The translations under genes and the position numbers were made by a program. Positions 44,064-53,495 of a stretch of DNA of 64,000 nt are shown piece by piece. The notes below the pieces were generated by a model, which was not told where the DNA came from, searched no databases, and saw only the letters and a program-made list of their open reading frames with translations. This stretch comes from Reyranella humidisoli (GTDB lineage: Bacteria > Pseudomonadota > Alphaproteobacteria > Reyranellales > Reyranellaceae), in assembly GCF_019039055.1 (NCBI RefSeq), contig NZ_JAHOPB010000001.1, positions 3,136,001 through 3,200,000 on the forward strand, written 5' to 3'. Position 1 is the first letter of the stretch; each line of letters begins with the position of its first letter.

Positions 44064-44252
44064 ATGGCCTTCGAACTCGACGATCTGGACCCCAGGCAGA
44101 AGAAGTCACAACCCAGGAATCTCGACATCATGAACGTCGAGGATCTCGAGGAATACGTCACTGTGCTCAAGGGCGAGCTCGAGCGCGTCGAGGCGAAGAT
44201 CAAGGCCAAGCGGAGCCACGCCGCGGCAGCAGCCTCGCTGTTCAAGAAATAG
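44064..44252 (+). CDS. DUF1192 domain-containing protein
   Basis: A 62-residue protein of the DUF1192 family. LDDLDPRQKKSQPRNLDIMNVEDLEEYV leads into an amphipathic helix (ALKGELERVEAKIKAK-like), probably a short coiled coil. No signal or membrane segment. It is divergent from the quinone oxidoreductase and 32 bases ahead of the sulfhydrylase gene. No function known. Confidence 0.92.
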   Translation: MAFELDDLDPRQKKSQPRNLDIMNVEDLEEYVTVLKGELERVEAKIKAKRSHAAAAASLFKK

Positions 44253-44284
44253 CGGCGGCGGACCGCCCAAGAAGGGGAAGTGAA

Positions 44285-45580
44285 TTGGTCGAAGCCAAGT
44301 TCCTGAGGCCCGATACGCTGGCGCTGCACGCCGGTCAGCATCCCGATCCGGCGACCGGTGCGCGCGCGGTGCCGATCTACCAGACGACGTCGTTCGTCTT
44401 CCGCGACGTCGACCATGCGGCGAGCCTGTTCAACCTCGAAGTCGGCGGCCACATCTACAGCCGCATCTCCAATCCGACCGTCTCGGTGTTCGAGGAGAGG
44501 GTCGCCGCGCTTGAGGAGGGGTCGGGCGCGCTGGCGGTGTCGAGCGGCCAGGCGGCGCTGCATATCGCGATCGCCACGCTCATGGGCGCTGGGGACCACA
44601 TCGTCGCCTCGACCTCGCTCTACGGCGGCACGCGCAACATGCTGGCGCTCACCCTGCCACGCTTCGGAATCGAGACGAGCTTCGTTCATCCGCGCGACCA
44701 TGAGGGCTTTCGCAAGGCCATCCGGCCCAACACGCGGCTGGTGCTGGGCGAGACGATCGGCAATCCGGGCGGGGAGGTGCTCGACATTCCGGCCATCGCC
44801 GCGATCGCCCACGAGGCGAAGATCCCGCTGATGATCGACAACACCTTCGCCTCGCCGATACTTTGCAAGCCGCTGACCCTGGGCGCGGACATCGTCTTCC
44901 ATTCGGCGACCAAGTTCATCGGCGGCCACGGCGTGGCGATTGGTGGCGTCATCGTCGAGTCGGGCCGTTTCGACTGGGAGGGCTCGGGCAAATTCCCGAC
45001 GCTCACCGAACCCTATGCCGGCTATCACGGCATCGACTACGCGGAGGAGTTCGGCCCGCATGCGTTCGTGATGCGCGCCCGCACCGAGGGCGTGCGCGAC
45101 TTCGGCTGCTGCCTGTCGCCGCAGAACGCCTTTTATCTGATCCAGGGCCTCGAGACGCTGCCGCTGCGCGTCGCGCGCCACGTCGAAAACGCCCGCAAGG
45201 TGATGGCCTTCCTCAAGGCCAATCCGGCGGTCGAGCGCATCGCCTCGCCCGACATGCCCGATCATCCCGATCACGCGTTGGCGCAGAGGCTCCTGCCCAA
45301 GGGCACGGGTTCGATCTTCAGCTTCGACATCAAGGGCGGGCGCGAGGCCGGCCGCCGCTTCATCGAGCGGCTGAAGCTGTTCTCGCACCTCGCCAACGTG
45401 GGCGACGCGAAGTCGCTGGTGATTCATCCCGCCTCGACCACGCATGCCCAGCTCGATGCGGCGGCGCTCGCGGCGGCGGGCATCGGAGAGGGCATGATCA
45501 GGCTCTCGATCGGGCTGGAAGATCCCGAAGATCTGATCGACGATCTTGGGCCGGCGCTGCGCGCCGCGCAGAAGGGCTGA
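44285..45580 (+). CDS. O-acetylhomoserine aminocarboxypropyltransferase / Cys-Met metabolism PLP enzyme
   Basis: A 431-residue PLP enzyme of the MetY group that makes homocysteine from O-acetylhomoserine and sulfide. The PLP Lys is in FHSATKFIGGHG near residue 205, with the SSGQAALHIA segment near 79 and DNTFASP near 182. I chose the TTG start at 44285 because AGGGGAAG lies seven bases upstream and the protein begins at the family start (FLRPDTLALHAGQ). The hydrolase gene follows after two bases, so this is the first gene of a small operon. Confidence 0.92.
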   Translation: MVEAKFLRPDTLALHAGQHPDPATGARAVPIYQTTSFVFRDVDHAASLFNLEVGGHIYSRISNPTVSVFEERVAALEEGSGALAVSSGQAALHIAIATLMGAGDHIVASTSLYGGTRNMLALTLPRFGIETSFVHPRDHEGFRKAIRPNTRLVLGETIGNPGGEVLDIPAIAAIAHEAKIPLMIDNTFASPILCKPLTLGADIVFHSATKFIGGHGVAIGGVIVESGRFDWEGSGKFPTLTEPYAGYHGIDYAEEFGPHAFVMRARTEGVRDFGCCLSPQNAFYLIQGLETLPLRVARHVENARKVMAFLKANPAVERIASPDMPDHPDHALAQRLLPKGTGSIFSFDIKGGREAGRRFIERLKLFSHLANVGDAKSLVIHPASTTHAQLDAAALAAAGIGEGMIRLSIGLEDPEDLIDDLGPALRAAQKG

Positions 45581-45582
45581 CC

Positions 45583-46371
45583 ATGAAGCTCACCGTCGAC
45601 GGCCGGACCGTCTTCGCGACGACCGGCGGCGCCGAATTCGATGCGGCCAAGCCCACGATCGTCTTCCTCCACGGCGCGGGCTTCGATCGCACGGCCTGGC
45701 GCCTGCAGACGCGCTGGTTCGCCCATCATGGCCGCTCCGTGCTGGCCGTGGATTTCCCCGCGCACGGCTGGTCCGACGGTCCCGCGCTCGACAGCATCGG
45801 CGCGCTCGCCGACTGGACGGCGCGCCTGATCGAGGCCGCCGGCCTGAAGCAGGCGGCGCTGGTCGGCCATTCGATGGGCGCGCTGGTCGCGCTCGACTGT
45901 GCCGCGCGGCATGGCGACAAGGTGCGGGCGCTCGGCCTGTGCGGCGTCGCGTCGGAGATGCCGGTTCATCCCGAGATGCTCGAATCGGCCAAGGCCAACA
46001 CGGCGAAGGTCCAGGAGCTGATGACCTTCTGGGGCATGGGCAACGCGCTGCACAAGGGCGGCATGGTCTCGCCCGGCCTGTGGCTGCGGCGCGAATCACT
46101 CTCGGTGCTGGCGGGCAACAAGCCGGGCGTGATCCACACCGATCTGGCCGCCTGCAATGCCTACAAGGATGCGCCCGTGCGGGCCGCTGCCGTGACCTGC
46201 CCGACCGTGTTCGTCCTGGGCGACGGCGATCTCATGACGCCCGCTGCCAAGGCGAAGACTCTCGTCACCGCCATCGCCGGATCGAAGGCCGTGACCATTC
46301 CCGACTGCGGGCACTTCATGATGGTGGAGCGCCCCGACGAGACGCTGGAGGCGTTGAAGGCCTGTGTCTGA
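45583..46371 (+). CDS. alpha/beta fold hydrolase
   Basis: A 262-residue alpha/beta hydrolase. Oxyanion motif FLHGAGFDRTAW is near residue 28, nucleophile Ser in GHSMGA near 96, acid in LGDGDLMTP and His in CGHFMMVERP near the end. It starts two bases after the sulfhydrylase stop and overlaps the next gene by eight bases. The substrate is unknown. Confidence 0.92.
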   Translation: MKLTVDGRTVFATTGGAEFDAAKPTIVFLHGAGFDRTAWRLQTRWFAHHGRSVLAVDFPAHGWSDGPALDSIGALADWTARLIEAAGLKQAALVGHSMGALVALDCAARHGDKVRALGLCGVASEMPVHPEMLESAKANTAKVQELMTFWGMGNALHKGGMVSPGLWLRRESLSVLAGNKPGVIHTDLAACNAYKDAPVRAAAVTCPTVFVLGDGDLMTPAAKAKTLVTAIAGSKAVTIPDCGHFMMVERPDETLEALKACV

Positions 46372-47101
46372 ACGCGTCGCTCTCGTCACCGGCTCTACCT
46401 CCGGAATCGGCGCCGCCATCGCGCGCCGCCTCGCGCACGACGGCTATGTCGTGGCGCTCCATTCGCGTAGCTCGGCCGAGGTCGGTCGTGCGATGGTTCA
46501 GGAACTGAAGAAGGCCAGCTATCACCAGGCCGATCTCGGCGACGAGACGGCCGCGCGCGGCCTCGTCGCCTCCGTGCTCGAGGCGCATGGTCGTCTCGAC
46601 GTGCTGGTCAACAACGCCGGCCTGTCGATCCGCATCCCGCATACCGATCTGAAGGCGGCGACACCGTCGCTGTGGCGACAGATGCTCGATGTGAACCTGA
46701 TCGCGCCGTTCGTGCTGGTCGCGGAAGCCGAGGCAGCGTTGCGCGAGTCCAGTGAGCGCGGCCGGCCGGCGAGCATCGTCAATATCGGCACGCATGCCGG
46801 CTCTCGACCCAAGGGCTCCTCAATTCCCTATGCCGCGTCGAAGGCGGCGCTGCATCACGTCACCAAGCTGCTGGCGCTGTCGCTGGGGCCGGCGATCCGC
46901 GTCAACGCCGTGGCGCCCGGCCTGGTCGAGACGCCGATGACGGCCAACTGGCCCGACATGCTGGAGACCTGGAAGGTGAAGTCGCCGATGAAGCGTCCTG
47001 CGAAACCGGAGGACATCGCCGATCTGGTGGCCGCGCTCTGCGCCAACGACTACGTTACCGGAGAGATCGTCATCGCCGACGGTGGGCTCAACCTCACCTA
47101 G
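46364..47101 (+). CDS. SDR family NAD(P)-dependent oxidoreductase
   Basis: A 245-residue classical short-chain dehydrogenase from a GTG start that overlaps the hydrolase stop by eight bases. TGSTSGIG is near residue 9, NNAGLS near 84, and the catalytic YAASK near 156 with Ser upstream in GTHAGS. It ends VIADGGLNLT. Likely acts on the product of the coupled hydrolase, but no substrate can be named. Confidence 0.92.
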   Translation: MSERVALVTGSTSGIGAAIARRLAHDGYVVALHSRSSAEVGRAMVQELKKASYHQADLGDETAARGLVASVLEAHGRLDVLVNNAGLSIRIPHTDLKAATPSLWRQMLDVNLIAPFVLVAEAEAALRESSERGRPASIVNIGTHAGSRPKGSSIPYAASKAALHHVTKLLALSLGPAIRVNAVAPGLVETPMTANWPDMLETWKVKSPMKRPAKPEDIADLVAALCANDYVTGEIVIADGGLNLT

Positions 47102-47122
47102 CCAGACACGGAGGAAACAACA

Positions 47123-47950
47123 ATGAACGTCCAGACGCTGCCGCCGGGCTACAAGACCGCCCCATGGACGCCACCGGAAACCATCACTGGCGCCATGCTG
47201 GCCGAAGCCAGCAACAAGCTGATCGAACTGCTGCGCATCCGCACCCAGCCGATCGGCATGCGCCTTTTCGAGGACCCCGCCGAGATGGACAGGATCAAGG
47301 GCGTGCGCAAGCCGACCGAGGGCTTCAAGTTCACCATGTGCCAGATGGTGACGCAGTCGCGCTGGTACGGATTCACGCTGGGCATCACCGTCGACAATAC
47401 GCGCGGCGGCAATTGCGGCGGTGTCGTCGGCCTCAACCATCCGGGAGAGGGCTTCCTGTCGGGCGACCACATGAACGGCGTCTGGTTCGGCAACAAGGAA
47501 GCGTCCGCGGCTCATCAAGCCCAGATGCCGCGCGTGCCGGATGGCAAGTACAACGGCCTCGTCGTGTCGCCGCTGCGCTCGGCGCGCCTCGATCCGCCGG
47601 ACATCTGCCTGTTCTACGGCACGCCCGGCCAGATGATCTATTTCATCAACGGCCTGCAGTATCATCGCTACCGCCGCTATGATTTCACGGTGACCGGCGA
47701 GAGCGCCTGCGCCGATTCGTGGGGCCGGGCGCTGGCCACGCGCCAGACCTCGCTCTCGCTGCCGTGCTTCGCCGAGCGTCGCTACGGCGGTGTGGCCGAC
47801 GACGAGCTTCTGATGGCCTGCCCGCCCGACGAGCTGCTGCGCGCGGTCGAGGGCATGGGCCATCTCGGCAAGAACGGCCTGCGCTACCCGTTCCCGCCCT
47901 ATGGCGCGGTGATGGATCCGGCGCTGGGCATGGCCAAGAGCTACAGCTGA
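47123..47950 (+). CDS. DUF169 domain-containing protein
   Basis: A 275-residue DUF169 protein. The family features are RTQPIGMRLFEDP near residue 40, the Cys-containing KFTMCQMVTQSRW and GGNCGGVVGL blocks, SPLRSARLDPPDICLFYGTPGQ, and CADSWG. The spaced Cys residues could bind metal or a cofactor, which is my inference. It follows the SDR by 21 bases on the same strand, with a GGAGG ribosome site. No function is established. Confidence 0.9.
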   Translation: MNVQTLPPGYKTAPWTPPETITGAMLAEASNKLIELLRIRTQPIGMRLFEDPAEMDRIKGVRKPTEGFKFTMCQMVTQSRWYGFTLGITVDNTRGGNCGGVVGLNHPGEGFLSGDHMNGVWFGNKEASAAHQAQMPRVPDGKYNGLVVSPLRSARLDPPDICLFYGTPGQMIYFINGLQYHRYRRYDFTVTGESACADSWGRALATRQTSLSLPCFAERRYGGVADDELLMACPPDELLRAVEGMGHLGKNGLRYPFPPYGAVMDPALGMAKSYS

Positions 47951-47951
47951 G

Positions 47952-48434
47952 ATGCTCTACGTCGTGGCCTGGCCGGTGCTGGGCGAGGCCGACGACGCGG
48001 CGCTGCATCGCCTCAGGGCGCAATACCATGCCGGCGAAGCCGCGCTGATCGGCCCGCACTTCACGCTCGTGTTCGGCGCTGCAGCCGAACGCGAGGGCGA
48101 ACTGCGGACGGCGATGCAAAGCATCACGCAGCGTCCATTCTGGTTCCTGATCGAGCGTATCGTGCGGTCCGACCTCTACTTCTATGCCGAGCCGTCGGAC
48201 GGTGCCGCGGAACTCACTTCCCTCCATGAGGCGTTGAATCCGATGCCTGGTCGCGAACCGTTCGAGCCGCACATCACGCTCGGCCTGTTTCGCAGCGCCG
48301 CCGAGGCCGAGCAGGTCGCGCGCATCGTCGGTCGCCAGAACCTGCCGATGACCGGCCGCGTCGAGGAGCTGGCGCTGCTGCGACGGGCCGGCGATGCGCT
48401 GGAGACCCTGGCGACCATTCGCCTCCGCGCATAA
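47952..48434 (+). CDS. 2'-5' RNA ligase-like (2H phosphoesterase) protein
   Basis: A 160-residue protein with two HxT motifs, HFTLVF near residue 36 and HITLGL near 112, the hallmark of 2H phosphoesterases. The length fits small bacterial members. It begins one base after the DUF169 stop, so the pair is tightly linked. Cyclic phosphodiester or RNA-end substrates are typical. Confidence 0.85.
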   Translation: MLYVVAWPVLGEADDAALHRLRAQYHAGEAALIGPHFTLVFGAAAEREGELRTAMQSITQRPFWFLIERIVRSDLYFYAEPSDGAAELTSLHEALNPMPGREPFEPHITLGLFRSAAEAEQVARIVGRQNLPMTGRVEELALLRRAGDALETLATIRLRA

Positions 48435-48550
48435 GGATCCCGCGCCGAACCGTCTTGTGCTGCTGGCGGCGTGCCTGGCGCTACCCTTCTTTGGCGCCAG
48501 GGTAGGGTCGAGCAATGGAGGGCGCCACTGGAGCGGCGCGCTCCAATGAT

Positions 48551-50308
48551 CTAGCGCCAGAGCGGCGGCAGTGGCGGGAGGCGGACGTTGCCCGGGCGAG
48601 CGGCAACGCCGAATTTGGCGAGCGCCTCGCGGACCTCGCGCGGCATGCCGAGGCTGGGCGCGGTCGAGACGCCGGCCAGCTTGAACAGGTGATCGAGCAC
48701 GCGCTGCAGGCGGTCGCCATCGTTGGGATAACGGCGGATTTCGACCTTGCGGCCTTCGTCGACGCCGGCCTTCGCCTTGGCGATGTTGAGGGCGAGCTGC
48801 AGGCCGCCGAGTTCGTCCACCAGGCCCGCGCGCTTGGCGTCGACGCCGCTGAACACCCGGCCGCGAGCAGCGGCGTCGATGCGGTTGGAGTCGAGATTGC
48901 GGAATTCGGCGACCTGCGCGGTGAAGGCCGCATAGATGACGTCGAGTTCGCGGTTGACGGCGGCGCGCTGGGCCGGGGACGGCGGCTGGAAGGTCGAGTG
49001 CATGCCGGCATTGCGGCCAACCGAGACGCGCTCGACATTGATGCCGAGCGAGGTCAGCAGCTCCTGCGCCATCGGCCAGATGCTGAACACGCCGATCGAC
49101 GCGGTGATGGTCGTCGGCTGGGCCACGATGACGTCGCCGCGCACGGCGGCGAGATAGCCGCCCGAGGCCGCCACGTCGCCCATCGAGACAATGACGGGCT
49201 TGCCGGCGGCGCGTGCCCGGCCGACCGCGTCGGCGATGGCATCGGCGGCGGGGTAGGTGCCGCCGGGAGAGTCGATGCGCAACACGATGGCGCGCACGTC
49301 CTTGGCCTGCGAGGCGTCTTCCAGCGCTTCGACGACGTCCTCGGCATTGGCCGCCGCCTCGTCCTCGAGCGGGCTGCTGCGGCCGCCGCCGGACATGATC
49401 GCGCCGCTGGCGCGCACCAAAGCGATGACTTCACCGCGGGTCTGTGGGCGCGCTTCGTCGCCGGCATATTCCGCCAGCGTCACCAGCTCGCGTTTGCCGT
49501 TGGCGCGCTGATAGACGTCCTCCAGGGCGTCGGCCCGGTAGCCGATCTTGTCGACCAGGCCGTCGCGCCGGGCCTCCTCGGATTCGAGCGGTGCATTATC
49601 GATCAGACGGCGAAGCTGGCCGGCCTCCATCTTCCGATCGCGCGCCACGTCGGCCACGAACTGGCCGAACAGGCTGTCGATCAGCTGCTGCAGATTCTCG
49701 CGGGCGGGGCGGGCATAGCCGGTTTCCGTGAACGAATCGGGGGCGCTCTTGTATTCGTAGCGCTTGCCGCCCTCGACCTTGACGCCGAGCTTGTCGAGCC
49801 CGCCCTTGAGGAACGGGGTTTCGACGGCGATGCCGGTGACGCCGAAGCCGCCGCTCGGCTGTAGCCAGATCTGCTCGAGCGCGGCGGCCAGATAGTAATC
49901 GGCGACATGGTTGCCGCCGCTGCCCAGGGATTCTGCGAAACCCACGGCGAACTTGCCCTTGCCGCGGAAGTGGGCGATCGCCTGGCGCAGCTCCTGGACG
50001 CGCGCGAGCCCGCCCGCCTCGTCGCCGATCTCGACGTACAGACCTACAACGCGCGGATCGTCGGCGGCCTGCCAGAGAAGCTGCACGGTCTCGATGATGT
50101 CGCGCGAGCTGCCGAACAGGCCGCCGCTCAGCAGGCCGGTCGAGGTCGTCTCCGGCGGCAGCGAGCGCAGGTCGAGTGAGAGGACCATCTGCTGCGGCAG
50201 TGGCTTCGGCGAAAAGGGACCCGAGGCGAAGAAGGCGGCGCCGGCGACGATCGCCAGCAGGACGAGGGTGCCGATGGTCGCAAGAAAGCCGACGATGAAA
50301 CGTCGCAT
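48551..50308 (-). CDS. sppA: signal peptide peptidase SppA, 67 kDa type
   Basis: A 585-residue membrane-bound serine protease with a duplicated SppA domain. The N-terminal membrane anchor is FIVGFLATIGTLVLLAIVAG (residues 4-23). The catalytic Lys is in YEYKSAPDSFTETG near residue 208 and the nucleophile Ser in GDVAASGGYLAA near 388, giving the Ser-Lys pair split between the halves. It degrades cleaved signal peptides. A short gap of 37 bases separates it from the upstream gene. Confidence 0.93.
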   Translation of the reverse strand: MRRFIVGFLATIGTLVLLAIVAGAAFFASGPFSPKPLPQQMVLSLDLRSLPPETTSTGLLSGGLFGSSRDIIETVQLLWQAADDPRVVGLYVEIGDEAGGLARVQELRQAIAHFRGKGKFAVGFAESLGSGGNHVADYYLAAALEQIWLQPSGGFGVTGIAVETPFLKGGLDKLGVKVEGGKRYEYKSAPDSFTETGYARPARENLQQLIDSLFGQFVADVARDRKMEAGQLRRLIDNAPLESEEARRDGLVDKIGYRADALEDVYQRANGKRELVTLAEYAGDEARPQTRGEVIALVRASGAIMSGGGRSSPLEDEAAANAEDVVEALEDASQAKDVRAIVLRIDSPGGTYPAADAIADAVGRARAAGKPVIVSMGDVAASGGYLAAVRGDVIVAQPTTITASIGVFSIWPMAQELLTSLGINVERVSVGRNAGMHSTFQPPSPAQRAAVNRELDVIYAAFTAQVAEFRNLDSNRIDAAARGRVFSGVDAKRAGLVDELGGLQLALNIAKAKAGVDEGRKVEIRRYPNDGDRLQRVLDHLFKLAGVSTAPSLGMPREVREALAKFGVAARPGNVRLPPLPPLWR

Positions 50309-50345
50309 GCGAAGTTCCCCCTGAACGAACGGAATGCGCCGGCAA

Positions 50346-50900
50346 TTACTGGATGAGATTCGGCCGGAACGCCTTCACGGCATCAAGCATGGCCACGGCT
50401 TTTGTGTCGAGGCCGTTGTCGCGGACCAGCATGGCGGTCGGCATGCCGCGGATCGGACGCAGGCTATCGTCGAGATTGAGCAGGGACAGGCGCAGGTTGG
50501 CTGCGAGAAAAGCCTGCGGCTCAATGCCGATCTGGAGTTGGGGACGAAACCCGAGGCGGCGCAGACGGACCCACTGGATGTCGTCCCAGGCAAGGCGGGC
50601 ATTGCGGCCGAAGCCCAGGGCGATGCCGTCGTGGTCGATTACGATCTGCGGCGTCCGGTCGAGATAGCGGCTGATGCCGACATAGACGTAGTAGGCCATC
50701 GCCACGGCCAGCACCGAGAACAGCACGAAGCGCGGGTCGTTGAGCGAGAGCGTGGGGGCATTGGCCGAACCGCCCGAGGCGAAGTGCACGATCGCCGAGC
50801 CGATCATCAGCAGCGAGACGACTGCCATGCCTGCATTGTGCAGCGAGCCATAGCGTGCCTCGAGAGGTTGCCGGGTGGCCACCTGCGGCCCGCTACCCAC
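50346..50900 (-). CDS. hypothetical membrane protein, PH-like (STM3941-like)
   Basis: A 184-residue protein with two predicted membrane helices ([15 protein letters not shown] near 27-41 and [18 protein letters not shown] near 58-75). They are followed by a beta-rich domain ([30 protein letters not shown]) like bacterial PH-type domains of STM3941-like proteins. It overlaps the aroC stop by eight bases, so it is co-transcribed with it. A start 24 codons later is possible. Confidence 0.75.
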   Translation of the reverse strand: MGSGPQVATRQPLEARYGSLHNAGMAVVSLLMIGSAIVHFASGGSANAPTLSLNDPRFVLFSVLAVAMAYYVYVGISRYLDRTPQIVIDHDGIALGFGRNARLAWDDIQWVRLRRLGFRPQLQIGIEPQAFLAANLRLSLLNLDDSLRPIRGMPTAMLVRDNGLDTKAVAMLDAVKAFRPNLIQ

Positions 50901-51963
50901 ACTGCGCGCGGTGGCGCAGCAGATGGTCGGCCAGCACGCAGGCCATCATGGCCTCGGCCACCGGCGTACCGCGGATGCCGACACAGGGATCGTGGCGGCC
51001 CTTGGTGCGCAACTCGATGTCGCGCCCGTTGCGGTCGACGCTGCGGACTGGCGTCAGGATCGAGCTGGTGGGTTTCACCGCGAGGCGGCAGACAATGTCC
51101 TGCCCGGTCGAGATGCCGCCCAGGATGCCGCCGGCATGGTTGCTGAGAAAGGCCGGGGCGCCGTCGCGCATGCGCATCTCGTCGGCGTTGTCCTCGCCGC
51201 TCATCGCCGCGGTGGCGAAACCGTCGCCGATCTCCACGCCCTTCACGGCATTTATGCTCATCAGCGCCTTGGCGAGATCGGCATCGAGCTTGTCGTAGAC
51301 CGGATCGCCGAGACCGACGGGGACGCCCGAGGCCACGACCTCGATCACGGCGCCGCACGAGCTGCCGCGCTTGCGCACGTCGTCGAGATAGCCTTCCCAG
51401 CCTTGCGCGGCCTGGCGGTCTGGACACCAGAAGGGATTGTCGCCGGTGGCGTCCCAGTCCCAGTTGGCCCGGTCGATCTTCTGGGTGCCGATCTGGATCA
51501 CGGCGCCGCGGATGGTGACGCCGTCGCCCAGGATCTTGCGGGCGATGGCGCCGGCCGCGACACGCACCGCGGTTTCGCGCGCCGATTGCCGGCCGCCGCC
51601 GCGATAGTCACGGACGCCGTACTTCCTGTCGTAGGTGTAGTCGGCGTGGCTCGGCCGGAACTGGTCCTTGATCTCACCGTAGTCGCGGCTGCGCTGGTCG
51701 ACATTGTCGATGTGCAGCCCGATCGGGGTGCCGGTCGTCACGCCCTCGAAGACGCCCGACAGGATCTTCACCTGGTCGGGTTCCTGGCGCTGGGTGACGA
51801 AGCGCGACTGGCCGGGACGGCGCTTGTCCATCCAGACCTGGATCTCGGCCTCGGTCAGCGGGATGCGCGGCGGCGTCCCGTCGACCACGCAGCCGATCGC
51901 TAGCCCGTGGCTTTCGCCCCAGCTGGTGAACCGGAAAAGGGTGCCGAAACTGCTGCCGGCCAT
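50893..51963 (-). CDS. aroC: chorismate synthase
   Basis: A 356-residue chorismate synthase, last shikimate-pathway step, needing reduced FMN. Signature regions are GESHG near residue 16, [12 protein letters not shown] near 48, [14 protein letters not shown] near 104 followed by [13 protein letters not shown], and the C-terminal [21 protein letters not shown]. Its start lies 16 bases after the fabI stop. Confidence 0.97.
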   Translation of the reverse strand: MAGSSFGTLFRFTSWGESHGLAIGCVVDGTPPRIPLTEAEIQVWMDKRRPGQSRFVTQRQEPDQVKILSGVFEGVTTGTPIGLHIDNVDQRSRDYGEIKDQFRPSHADYTYDRKYGVRDYRGGGRQSARETAVRVAAGAIARKILGDGVTIRGAVIQIGTQKIDRANWDWDATGDNPFWCPDRQAAQGWEGYLDDVRKRGSSCGAVIEVVASGVPVGLGDPVYDKLDADLAKALMSINAVKGVEIGDGFATAAMSGEDNADEMRMRDGAPAFLSNHAGGILGGISTGQDIVCRLAVKPTSSILTPVRSVDRNGRDIELRTKGRHDPCVGIRGTPVAEAMMACVLADHLLRHRAQCG

Positions 51964-51979
51964 GGCCGGCTGCTCCGCT

Positions 51980-52816
51980 CTACTCGCCTTCGAAGTTGCC
52001 GAGCAATTCGGCGATCTGCTTCGCGGACGATGTGTTGATCATGCCGACCACATGGTAGCCGGCGTCGACGTGCATGACTTCGCCGGTGACGCCTGTGCCG
52101 AGGTCGGACAGGAGGTAGAGGCCGGCATTGCCGACTTCCTCCGTCGTGACGTTGCGCTTCAGGGGCGAGTTCAGCTCGTTCCACTTCAGTATATAGCGGC
52201 CATCGTTGATGCCGGCGAAGGCCAGCGTCTTGATCGGGCCGGCGGAGATCGCGTTGACGCGGATCTTCTGCTCGCCCAGGTCGGCCGCCAGGTAGCGCAC
52301 GCTGGCCTCAAGGGCCGCCTTGGCGACGCCCATGACGTTGTAGTGGGGGATCACACGCTCTGCACCGTAGTAAGTGAGGGTGAGGAGGCTGCCGCCATCC
52401 TTCATCAGCGGCACGGCGCGTTGCGACACCGCTGTGAAGGAGTAGACACTCACGTTCATGGTGAGATTGAAATTGTCCGACGAGGTTTCGAGGTAGCGGC
52501 CGCGCAGCTCGTCCTTGTTGGAGAAGGCGATGGCGTGGACCACGAAGTCCAGCTTGCCCCATTCCTTTTCCAGCTTGGCGAAGACCGCGTCGATGCTGGC
52601 AGGGTTGGTGACGTCGCAAGGTTCGATGATCTTGGCGCCGATCGAGCCGGCCAGGGGGCGCACGCGCTTTTCCAGCGCCTCGCCCTGGAAGGTGAAGGCC
52701 ACCTCGGCCCCCTGGTCGTGGCAGGCCTTGGCAATGCCCCAAGCGATCGAGCGCTCATTGGCGACGCCCATGACGAGGCCTTTTTTACCGGCCATCAGTT
52801 GTGCAGCAGCGATCAT
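51980..52816 (-). CDS. fabI: enoyl-[acyl-carrier-protein] reductase FabI (NADH)
   Basis: A 278-residue FabI-type reductase. [13 protein letters not shown] gives the cofactor loop near residue 17, and the catalytic Tyr-x6-Lys is YNVMGVAK near 162, with TLTYYGAER ahead of it. It catalyses the last reduction of fatty acid elongation and is the triclosan target. The Met at residue 8 is an alternative start. It is divergent from pdxH, with 78 bases between. Confidence 0.96.
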   Translation of the reverse strand: MIAAAQLMAGKKGLVMGVANERSIAWGIAKACHDQGAEVAFTFQGEALEKRVRPLAGSIGAKIIEPCDVTNPASIDAVFAKLEKEWGKLDFVVHAIAFSNKDELRGRYLETSSDNFNLTMNVSVYSFTAVSQRAVPLMKDGGSLLTLTYYGAERVIPHYNVMGVAKAALEASVRYLAADLGEQKIRVNAISAGPIKTLAFAGINDGRYILKWNELNSPLKRNVTTEEVGNAGLYLLSDLGTGVTGEVMHVDAGYHVVGMINTSSAKQIAELLGNFEGE

Positions 52817-52894
52817 GTACCGGTTCTAGCGGGGGATGGCTGTTGGGACAAGATGCCGGTGGTGGAACGCTGCCGACCCCCTCATATTGTGGTC

Positions 52895-53488
52895 ATGATC
52901 AGGGAAACGACCGATCCGCTGGAGCTTTTCGGCACATGGTACGCCGAAGCCGCTACTTCCGAGCCGAACGACCCCTCCGCCATGGCCCTCGCCACGGTCG
53001 GTCCCGACGGCACGCCGGCCGTCCGCATGGTCCTTTTGAAGGATTACGATGCCGCCGGCTTCGTATTTTACACCAATTATGAAAGCCGGAAGGGCAACCA
53101 CCTGCTGGCCCATCCCAAGGCCGCCCTGCTGTTTCACTGGAAATCCCTGCGCCGGCAGGTTCGCCTGGAAGGGCCCGTGACCAAGACCACGGCGGCCGAG
53201 GCGGACGCTTATTTCGCCAGCCGCGCCCGCGGCAGCCAGGTCGGCGCCTGGGCCTCGGAACAGTCGCGTCCCCTGGAGAGCCGGTTCGCGCTCGAAAAGC
53301 GCGTGGCGGAGTTCGGCGCCAAGCACCTTGTGGGCGCCGTGCCGCGGCCGCCGCACTGGTCGGGCTTCCGGCTGCAGCCGACCCTGATCGAGTTCTGGCA
53401 GGATGGCGCCTTCCGGCTGCACGACCGGCTGGAGTACCGGCGCGGGTCCACGGCCGAATCGTGGACCACGCGAACCCTCTATCCCTGA
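52895..53488 (+). CDS. pdxH: pyridoxamine 5'-phosphate oxidase
   Basis: A 197-residue FMN enzyme making pyridoxal 5'-phosphate. FMN-binding residues are in [23 protein letters not shown] near 44-67 and [13 protein letters not shown] near 82. The substrate segment [13 protein letters not shown] is near 109, and the C-terminus has [10 protein letters not shown] and the W of [10 protein letters not shown]. The ATG at 52895 fits the usual length. Confidence 0.96.
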   Translation: MIRETTDPLELFGTWYAEAATSEPNDPSAMALATVGPDGTPAVRMVLLKDYDAAGFVFYTNYESRKGNHLLAHPKAALLFHWKSLRRQVRLEGPVTKTTAAEADAYFASRARGSQVGAWASEQSRPLESRFALEKRVAEFGAKHLVGAVPRPPHWSGFRLQPTLIEFWQDGAFRLHDRLEYRRGSTAESWTTRTLYP

Positions 53489-53495
53489 GCGCGTG

